The notes below the pieces were generated by a model, which saw only the letters and a program-made list of their open reading frames with translations, was not told where the DNA came from and did not search any database. This document shows, one piece after another, positions 1 through 6,413 of a stretch of DNA of 14,652 bases. Made by a program: the position numbers and the translations under genes. Origin of the DNA: Emmonsiellopsis sp. PD_33 (Eukaryota; Ascomycota; Eurotiomycetes; Onygenales; Ajellomycetaceae). Location: assembly GCA_032988165.1 (NCBI GenBank), contig JANTQF010000545.1, forward strand, positions 1-14,652. The letters are read 5' to 3'. The stretch's first letter is position 1. Each line of letters opens with the position of its first letter.

Positions 1-119
1 CTCCTCTCTGTACTTGTTTCTTTTTTTTTTTTCCACAAGAAACCCGCACACCGGTTTTCCCCGGGGGGCTCGGGTTCTGACGTTTGCCCTTCCCCTTTTT
101 TTTTACCCCCCAAAAGGGT

Positions 120-144
120 CCCCCCCCCCCCCCCCCCCCCCCCC
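120..144. repeat. 25-nt poly-C homopolymer
   Basis: An uninterrupted run of 25 C lies in the left-edge segment, which also has a T run near 21-32 and further T and C runs near 95-115. The segment 1-177 has no convincing coding frame. It may be intron sequence or low-quality sequence at a contig or read edge; run length is inherently unreliable. Confidence 0.85.
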
Positions 145-161
145 AGTCCGGCTTCAAACGC

Positions 162-177
162 TACTGACACCTCGTAG
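162..177 (+). other. Putative intron branch site and 3' splice acceptor of cdc23
   Basis: TACTGAC at 162-168 fits the fungal CTRAY branch consensus, and a TAG acceptor lies at 175-177, about ten bases downstream. Splicing here removes the in-frame TGA at 165-167. It leaves a split codon N|AA, giving Glu if the upstream exon ends in G, ahead of family-like FEEA. The matching donor cannot be placed with confidence. GTACTT at 10-15 is one weak candidate, or the upstream exon lies outside the window. Confidence 0.5.
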
Positions 178-1265
178 AATTCGAAGAAGCTTCTCACCTT
201 TTCTCCGAACTCCTAATCACCTCTCCTCACCGCCTCGACAGCCTCGACCATTACTCCAACATCCTCTACGTAATGGGCGCCCGCCCCCAGCTCGCCTTTG
301 TCGCGCAAATCGCGACTGCAACCGACAAATTCCGCCCCGAAACCTGCTGCGTAGTCGGGAACTACTACTCCCTAAAATCCGAACATGAAAAAGCAGTAAT
401 GTACTTCCGACGCGCGCTCACATTGGACCGCAACTTCCTCTCCGCCTGGACCCTCATGGGCCACGAATACATCGAGATGAAAAACACACACGCGGCCATC
501 GAATCATACCGGCGCGCTGTCGACGTTAACCGCAAGGATTACCGCGCTTGGTACGGTCTGGGACAGGCGTATGAAGTCCTTGACATGGCCTTTTACGCGC
601 TCTTTTACTACCACCGCGCCGCTGCGCTGCGTCCATATGACCCGAAGATGTGGCAGGCTGTGGGATCATGTTATGCGAAAATGGGCCGGCCCGAACAGAG
701 CATCCGCTCCCTAAAGCGCGCGTTGGTTGCCGGGTCATATTACGAAACCGATGGTGCGGGTGGGGTGGGTTCGTTCAATAGCGTAGGCTCGAAGCATCCA
801 GCCCATGGAGCCGGTTTGATTACGAAACGTATCCTAGACCCGGATACACTGCATCAAATCGCGACGCTTTATGAGCGCCTTGGCGACGATGAGGAGGCAG
901 CTGCGTACATGGAACTCACGCTACAGCAGGAGACGGGCCAGACGGGCCTGGATGACGAGGGTGACGACGACGATGACGGCGACGGCGATGGGCCGGCGCG
1001 TGGTGGTGTCGGTACGTCTGCGTCCCGTCGCACGTCTTCGTTTACGCAGAAAACAGACGATGCAGACGATGAGCCGACTGGTACCGGCGTCACGGCTACG
1101 ACGAGTAAGGCTCGCTTGTGGCTGGCTAGGTGGTCGCTGAAACATGGTGATTTGGACAGGGCAGATTTATTAGCTGGCGAGCTATGTCAGGATGGTATTG
1201 AGATTGAGGAGGCGAAGGCGTTGATGAGGGATGTTAGGGCAAGGAGAGAGGGAGGTGTGATTTGA
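178..1265 (+). CDS. cdc23: Anaphase-promoting complex subunit Cdc23/APC8, 5'-partial (C-terminal 361 aa)
   Basis: This is a TPR scaffold subunit of the anaphase-promoting complex/cyclosome, the nuclear E3 ubiquitin ligase that targets cyclin B and securin. The frame is open from 178 to the TGA at 1263-1265. It contains the family hallmark DHYSNILYVM just before the ATG at 273, then EHEKAVMYFRRALTLDRN, and about six tandem TPRs at roughly 337-750 and 840-1230. Two lineage-specific insertions are visible: a Gly/Ser-rich loop near 750-810 and an acidic Asp/Gly stretch near 945-995 followed by a Ser/Thr-rich segment. The ATG at 273 is internal, because conserved family sequence continues upstream of it. 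I place the exon start at 178, where an AG acceptor follows a branch-like TACTGAC; without splicing, the frame meets a TGA at 165-167. The N-terminal half is not visible in this window. Identity is secure; the 5' boundary is inferred. Confidence 0.93.
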
Positions 1266-1579
1266 GGGGGTTGATGGGATGGTTGTGTTTCTTGTTTTAG
1301 AGCGTCTGCCCTGCCGTTTTGTGCATATGATATATGAATATGGAGGGATAGGTTATGGTGTTTTTAGAGATATCGGTTATGGTACATATTTATATCTTAG
1401 TGCGGTTGTCCTTTCTGGCCTCGTTATTTAAATATATGTCCCCTGAATGATGCATCGTCGTTATCGAGCTATGATCAAGGCCAGTTAGAAACGTGATACT
1501 CAACCCCCTTCCACCATCCAAGACTTTCCAAAAGAAACTCTCCTCCCTGTCATGTATGACATGTTATCTCACCTACAAA
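1266..1579. other. Convergent 3' intergenic region
   Basis: This 314-nt AT-rich interval lies between the cdc23 stop and the stop of the minus-strand gene at 1580. It presumably holds both 3' UTRs and poly(A) sites. No coding frame, RNA gene or repeat was recognised. Confidence 0.6.
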
Positions 1580-2452
1580 TTAAAATCCCGCCTCATCCCA
1601 GACTTCCCGTGCCAGTGCCACCAGCTCCATTTCCGTGATCTGAATGTCCGCTTGAGAAACAGGAGGGCGCAGAAACACCTTTTCAAACTCCAGGATAAGC
1701 GGTGCGCCGTAAATATTTATGCTGTTGGAATTTTGGGGGCTGGATATGGTGATTTCCTGGATAGCCATGGGCACAAGTGCCATTGGATTGGCTCTTGTGA
1801 GACGAATACGTTGAGGTTCCCATCGTTTAATGATCATCTCCTTGCGCGTGCGATCGATAGATACTCCAAGCGCAATTTTGACCTCGCCATGAGAATCACA
1901 CAACCACCAACCGCAGTCCCCTTCAAGCCTTGCCTGACTCTCTGCTAATCCAACCTCAACAACCACACTTGGCCACCTTTTATCCCGTTGAGCCGGCAAA
2001 GTTTCCGGTCTATAAGAGCAGTCGGGGGATTTTTTCCTGCTGGTTCCCTCCACAGTCGCGCCACGTACGAAACGGAGGCCTGCAATATGAGCTTTTCGAA
2101 CAATTACAGCATCAAATTCCCCCGCAAATACTGCATGCGGTGGCAGTTTCATTTTGATGACGAGGATCTTTAGGGCCGTATGGTATGAGCTAAAATAATG
2201 GCCGATTGCTTCTAGGCTTGCGGACTCGGTGGCTTTCAGGGGAACGTTGTTGAAGACGATGTACTGGCTTTTTTCTGTAGAGTCGTGTGCAAGCTGTCCG
2301 TACTCGTGGTCAATCTTTTTGAGGATGTCTTTCACTCCTTTGAATTCATATTGGCTTGTTGATGGCGGCAAGCCCTGCAGGAACTCCCTGCGAGTAGTAT
2401 CCATTTTTGTCTTGGTGAGAAGCTGCTTGGGAGAAGTAGACGGGTTATCCAA
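1580..2452 (-). CDS. Fungal protein of unknown function with a Uma2-like PD-(D/E)XK pattern (290 aa)
   Basis: An intronless minus-strand frame encodes 290 aa. The central part shows SPDCSYRP (PD at residues 143-144), then WPSVVVEVGLAES (160-172, Glu166) and a Trp pair (182-183) before a beta-strand-like HGEVKIALGV. This PD...hydrophobic-E-x-G order resembles the Uma2/restriction-endonuclease-like fold (PD-(D/E)XK superfamily) and a family I recall as expanded in filamentous fungi with no assigned function. The canonical ExK lysine is Gly168 here, so nuclease activity is uncertain. There is no signal peptide or membrane segment. A second in-frame Met at residue 17 is an alternative start. The gene is convergent with cdc23, and a consensus CRE-like octamer lies about 120 bp upstream. 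The coding call is good; the fold assignment is inference and the role unknown. Confidence 0.72.
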   Translation of the reverse strand: MDNPSTSPKQLLTKTKMDTTRREFLQGLPPSTSQYEFKGVKDILKKIDHEYGQLAHDSTEKSQYIVFNNVPLKATESASLEAIGHYFSSYHTALKILVIKMKLPPHAVFAGEFDAVIVRKAHIAGLRFVRGATVEGTSRKKSPDCSYRPETLPAQRDKRWPSVVVEVGLAESQARLEGDCGWWLCDSHGEVKIALGVSIDRTRKEMIIKRWEPQRIRLTRANPMALVPMAIQEITISSPQNSNSINIYGAPLILEFEKVFLRPPVSQADIQITEMELVALAREVWDEAGF

Positions 2453-2573
2453 CGGTACGGATCATGAGGGAATGATAGGAGGACGGCTGGATTTAGCTCG
2501 TGCAAGCGTTGGAATGGGTTCTGGGGGAGGTCGTCGTCGCCGGGAGACTATCAAAATGTCGTGAGAATTCAAA

Positions 2574-2581
2574 TGACGTCA
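2574..2581. promoter_or_regulatory. CRE/ATF-like palindrome TGACGTCA
   Basis: A perfect TGACGTCA palindrome lies 122 bp upstream of the minus-strand ATG at 2452. It is the consensus site of ATF/CREB-type bZIP factors, which in fungi control stress and sporulation genes. The position suits a proximal promoter element. Binding is inferred from the motif alone. Confidence 0.4.
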
Positions 2582-2769
2582 CTCTACCCTTCAGCTTAAA
2601 TACAACTCTCGGTTTCTCTCTTGAAATCAAAACATCACTGCATGTTGAAGAAACAATCAAATGGATCAACTGGTGGATGTGCCCAACAACTTGCAACACA
2701 ACAACAAGAGAATAACAACGGCAACATACTTGGCGGCCATGCTGATGCTGGCTTTCATTCAGTTATCAG

Positions 2770-3505
2770 GACCTGGCAGGCGACCTGCCTATGGAGGAAT
2801 CCGGGGAACAGCTACACCGGGTTATTCGGATCCAAACAGCCCTCCAACTAGACAATCTCGTCCGATATTCTGTCGATATCAACAATTCCCATCTCACATG
2901 TCGCATTGGAGACAGGCATGCCTCGACACTTCCTGAGGTTAAGATCACCCGATAGGTAGATCTGAGATGACAGCGCATCCGTATCTTATCACCATTCAAT
3001 CATACATACTCAGAGGTTCTGCATCACCAGAGAGCCTGGCTGACAGGGATTTTTCTTTCGCAAGTTCCAATTATTCGGTTTTTTGAAATAGCCCCGAAGG
3101 TTCACTCACTAAAATAGTGTATGAAGTGTCACTCAATCAACCAGGCAAGTTCGCCGATGTTGCCAACAAGCAGTGCCTGACTGATGGTGAGTGTCAATTC
3201 TTCCGACTCTTGAAAAACTACGGAATAAGAAACATCTCGCGGAGGGGCCACTTTATGCATCAGGCGAATAATGAGCGGCTGGCTGAGCAGCAACCGAAGA
3301 AGGCTGCCTGCTCAAGCTCCCCCTTGATGACATGGATGATATTGGATCGGATCGAGTTAACCTTGAGAAGGCTGATCTTATGCGCATCTTCTTATATATG
3401 CACCAGGGTTGTGAAAGCACCCCCCCCCCCCCCCCCCGGAGGAAGGGAAATTGGACAAAGCTTCACATTGACCCAGCCGAGCTATCTGGTAATAATCGGA
3501 CTTGA
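2770..3505 (+). CDS. Possible unrecognised multi-exon gene, or pseudogene (coding-like segments)
   Basis: No long ORF exists here, but three segments read like protein. Segment A (2770-2937, possibly to 2952) begins DLAGDLPMEESGEQL and contains LVRYSVDINNSHLTCRIGDR; its Met is at 2791 and its frame ends at 2953-2955. Segment B (about 3014-3186) contains GSASPESLADRDFSF and LTKIVYEVSLNQPGKFADV, with one in-frame TGA at 3084-3086. Segment C (3291-3505) contains LPLDDMDDIGSDRVNLEKAD and LMRIFLYMHQGC, then a Pro run encoded by poly-C. B and C join in phase across a plausible intron, 3187-3290: the donor is GTGAGT, the acceptor GAGCAG, and the split codon G|CA gives Ala. A to B cannot be joined cleanly. 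I do not recognise the family. The B stop and the A/B phase mismatch suggest decay, an unseen intron or sequence errors. Confidence 0.33.
3420..3437. repeat. 18-nt poly-C homopolymer
   Basis: This is an uninterrupted run of 18 C. In the frame of segment C it would encode a short proline run, and it sits exactly where that segment stops being convincingly protein-like. A miscounted run would shift the downstream frame. Confidence 0.85.
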
Positions 3506-3629
3506 GGGAGCAACCCAACCCCGCCTCCGCGTACTATCACATCTCAAAGGTCCCGTCCCGACATTGGGTAGTGACCGATGAGCCCAGCTATCCAAACCTC
3601 GAGTCCTGTCAAAATACGAAATAAGCTAG

Positions 3630-3728
3630 GATACCACATTGGTGCGATGCACACTGGAAATCCTATCACAGTCGCAAATTTCAGCCATCATCAATGACAT
3701 CGCCGTCGGGGCCGAGATGGAGATTTAG
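3630..3728 (+). other. Short coding-like segment, possible terminal exon of the 2770-3505 candidate
   Basis: The frame is open for 32 codons from 3630, just after a CTAG that resembles an acceptor, to a TAG at 3726-3728. It ends with INDIAVGAEMEI preceded by CTLEILSQSQISAI, which reads as an amphipathic helix. A donor GTAATA at 3489 and the acceptor TTTCAG ending at 3684 would join segment C to its last part in phase (codon G|CC, Ala). The implied intron of 196 nt is long for this window. Weak evidence. Confidence 0.2.
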
Positions 3729-3932
3729 CAAATCTTCTGAGGTCCTGCATACAGGCCATACCATCAACGAACAAGGCATCTCCCGTCCTCTCCTCCAATT
3801 AGGTCCACGGACCACCAACCATCAATCACGACCCATCAGCCAGCCATTCCCGCCGGGGAATATTCACGACAGGACACGAGCATGCCGATCATTGTTGTTT
3901 TGAATGCATGTTACGCCTTGACAGCTAACTTA

Positions 3933-4074
3933 GCTCGGCCTTGTCTGGTTTTTAATCCTCCGAACCACGCCAACTGCCGATCTCGACTTGGTCTCGACTT
4001 GGTCCCAACCCCAAGACAGCTGATGAGGATGATGTTAGATAGCTTGGCTCGCTCCCGTCCGGTTTTTAATCATC
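3933..4074. repeat. Imperfect 28-bp direct repeat (3933-3960 and 4047-4074)
   Basis: The two copies start GCTCG and share the core GGTTTTTAATC; 22 of 28 positions match. Four of the six differences are C/T. The copies start 114 bp apart and lie about 500-600 bp upstream of the GLEYA ATG. They could be paired regulatory sites or the remains of a small duplication. Confidence 0.5.
3981..4002. repeat. Perfect 11-bp tandem duplication (TCTCGACTTGG x2)
   Basis: Two exact adjacent copies of TCTCGACTTGG lie between the two halves of the 28-bp direct repeat. This could be replication slippage or a doubled binding site. Confidence 0.7.
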
Positions 4075-4427
4075 ATCTACCCACTCAACTTTATTCCAGT
4101 ACCAGCATAGCTGGTTACTAGCGCGAGTGCTTGGAGGAACTATCGTTCAACTAACTACCGTTCAGATTCCGCAGACTTGATTTGTGGTGTTCCAAAAAGG
4201 AAAAAATGCATCAAAGCCTTGACAAGTCAGCAACCACGTTGACCTTGCTCCATAAGCATGATGAGTGACAGCTAGTTGCTGCAGGAGGATTCACAATCCC
4301 CGGTCCCCAAGACACTCAATTGACTTGTTGTTGATCAGCCAGCCAAAAACCTCCGGAGAAAATCTCCTCGATTGATGTTCCATCTTTTGAGGTAAACCTT
4401 TGGGAGTTGTGCTCTGTCGAGTAGAGT

Positions 4428-4443
4428 TATAAACATATAAAAA
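4428..4443 (+). promoter_or_regulatory. TATA box of the GLEYA-domain gene
   Basis: TATAAA at 4428-4433 is followed by TATAAAAA at 4436-4443, about 125-140 bp upstream of the ATG at 4568. Such a clear TATA fits a regulated gene rather than a constitutive one, which suits a secreted surface protein. The start site was not determined. Confidence 0.6.
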
Positions 4444-4567
4444 GCCCCAAGTTATTTGGGTTTTCCGAGTCGGATTCGTTCGTCAGATTATTTCAATTAC
4501 GAACATTACTCCAGTTCGATATAATCAATATCTCTTTTTAATACCTCTTTGGACACTTATTTTCATC

Positions 4568-5338
4568 ATGCACTTCTCGTTGAAAGTTCTCGCTGCCCTG
4601 GCTGTTACTTGCGTTCCCGGTGGATATGCCAGCCCTCTTCTCCCTATCAACCCCGGTCCGGACTGCGACTGTCTCGGTTTTGACTTGGGTTCAATCATTG
4701 ACCTAGTCAAAACTGGCACACTTTGCTGTGGCAATAAAGGCATTAACTGGGCCTATTACGACAATGATTTGCGAAATACGGGCGAAAACTACCCAAACTA
4801 CGACCCTGCTTCGGTCAAAACAATCTCCCCTGTCCATGAAGAGGTCACCTCGTTTATCGGAGGAGTGAGAGGAGAGGTGCTCAATGACCATTTGGAGGGA
4901 GGTCCGATATACAACTCCTCTGTTAGCCTTGATGGGCAATTCTACACTCTCAACCACCATTTCTATCTCCTTGCCCCGGTGTCTGGCGAGTACACGTTCA
5001 CCACGACCAAGGTCGATGACGCATTCTTCCTCTGGATCGGCAAAGATGCCTACTCTGGCTGGACAGTTGACAATGTTGCGGCCAAGGCTTACTGGTCGTT
5101 TGATGGCACTGGCTCAGGCAAGGTCACTTACAAGGTGACTTTGAAACATGGCACCTTCACACCGATCCGCGTCGTCTATAGCGACGCACAGGGCGGCGGC
5201 GCGTTCGTCTTCAGCATCACTTCGCCCGGGGGACACACAATTCTCGACGGCACCTCCGATTACTCTCCGTTTATTATCCAGCACTCCTGTGACGGGATCA
5301 TTGCGCCCGAGTTCCCCGCCTTTGGTTCCGAGATCTGA
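4568..5338 (+). CDS. Secreted GLEYA/PA14-type lectin-like protein (256 aa)
   Basis: A single-exon 256-aa protein. Residues 1-21 form a signal peptide (hydrophobic VLAALAVTCVPGGYA, cleavage likely after Ala21). A short Cys-containing linker (CDC at 33-35, CC at 53-54) leads to GINWAYYDN (58-66), the region corresponding to the motif that names the family. The beta-sandwich core follows: FYLLAPVSGEYTF (132-144), VDDAFFLWIG (149-158) with the adjacent Asp pair 150-151 typical of the calcium-binding DcisD site of PA14/Flo/Epa-like lectins, then AYSGW (161-165) and a C-terminal strand pair near 195-226. There is no Ser/Thr-rich stalk, repeat array or GPI signal, so it looks like a soluble secreted domain rather than a wall-anchored adhesin. 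Carbohydrate binding is inferred from the family; the ligand is unknown. Confidence 0.9.
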   Translation: MHFSLKVLAALAVTCVPGGYASPLLPINPGPDCDCLGFDLGSIIDLVKTGTLCCGNKGINWAYYDNDLRNTGENYPNYDPASVKTISPVHEEVTSFIGGVRGEVLNDHLEGGPIYNSSVSLDGQFYTLNHHFYLLAPVSGEYTFTTTKVDDAFFLWIGKDAYSGWTVDNVAAKAYWSFDGTGSGKVTYKVTLKHGTFTPIRVVYSDAQGGGAFVFSITSPGGHTILDGTSDYSPFIIQHSCDGIIAPEFPAFGSEI

Positions 5339-6413
5339 TTAGTTGGTTGAAACCAGCTACAGGAAAGGGTTTTGGCCCCTGGGTCAGATTACTTGCAGAC
5401 CAGGAGATTCTTTGTGGTGCACTACAAGACAGGATTTAGTTGTACCTAAGACTAGATATAGTACTAGATAATTAATAATAAGTTCTTAGGTTCCTGCGAT
5501 TTCAAAACCTTCAACTTCAAGTCATGAGCAGAATATAGGGGCGGGGTGGTATGTAACCATACCATGGCACAAATAGTATTAGTATACCGAAAGAAGAACT
5601 GAAGAAACATAGCATATTTTCTAACCTCTATCCAACCTCAAGTCCTTAACTCATCAAGACACGTAAAAGCCCCAAGCAAGCCCCTCTCCCCTTCATCCAC
5701 CTTCACACCTTGAATTAGACACGTCTTACACCTGTTGGCCCACTGCCAACCCCCCAGAGCTCTCTGCCCCCTTCTCATCACCTTCGACGACAAGAGAACT
5801 CATTGGTTATTAGATTTGCCACCTTTCCTCCAATATTATTTGAGAAAGAAAGGGCTTCCTTGCTGGTATCAGCAATAGCATGATTGATTGAAGGCTAATA
5901 TCAAGGGGCTATTCGTGCAGAATCATAGGTAGCTTTCATTTAGGTATCCATTATAGTGGATGCTTGGGCACCGATTGATATAACTTATTAATCTATGCAG
6001 ACGATTATATATTTATGCTGTCCGAAATATGCAATATTCCCCCTGATATGGTTATGCGTTGGAAAAGTTTATATGCACCTGCACACGTCAAGTTTTTTGC
6101 TGCCCAACAGGTTCGACCAGTTTGAACCAACAACTAACAATTTCCAACCTCAATTGCAATAGAACAACGCATCATAACAATCGCGTTTCCGGCGGAACAG
6201 TGGCAGCTGGTCCAACTGACCCCCACTTACTACTGCAGCTACTAGTAGCTCCGGCCCGGAAGCTTCACCGCCGGGAATGGAGTGCCCATTAGAGTCCCTC
6301 CACAGCGCACTCCTCATGCTATCATAGTAACGTCCAAGAAGGGCAAATATGCCATCATTTTCACAATCCCCTCCTAACTCTATAACTCCACACGACCGCA
6401 CGTCTTGAACATA
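5339..6413. other. Convergent intergenic region, no gene recognised
   Basis: This 1,075-nt interval lies between the GLEYA stop and the stop of the minus-strand ligase gene. It is mostly AT-rich. An AATTAATAATAAG-type stretch near 5470 could serve 3' processing of the GLEYA transcript. A small hairpin (ATCCA...TGGAT) lies near 5946-5961. Short open frames at 6059-6401 lack any protein-like pattern. No RNA gene or transposon was recognised. Confidence 0.55.

Larger units (their letters stand above)
3729..4567. other. Upstream intergenic/promoter region of the GLEYA gene
   Basis: An 839-nt interval with no supported gene. It contains an imperfect direct repeat and an 11-bp tandem (listed separately), a TATA box, and a roughly 125-nt leader before the ATG. 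Nothing else was recognised. Confidence 0.6.

Noticed and set aside
14..388. 124-codon open frame at the left edge
   Set aside because: It opens at a non-ATG codon, is Pro/Arg-rich from the poly-C run, and runs out of frame over well-conserved cdc23 sequence.
1493..1948. 151-codon + strand open frame
   Set aside because: It lies antisense to the C-terminal half of the minus-strand Uma2-like gene, which has the coherent protein pattern.
3117..3581. Single 154-codon open frame treated as one gene
   Set aside because: It opens at GTG and becomes unconvincing after about 3186. The stretch after 3290 is more protein-like in a different frame, consistent with an intron at 3187-3290.
2453..4567. 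Transposon or LTR remnant filling the 2.1-kb gap
   Set aside because: I found no terminal repeats, target-site duplication, or reverse transcriptase or transposase motifs on either strand.
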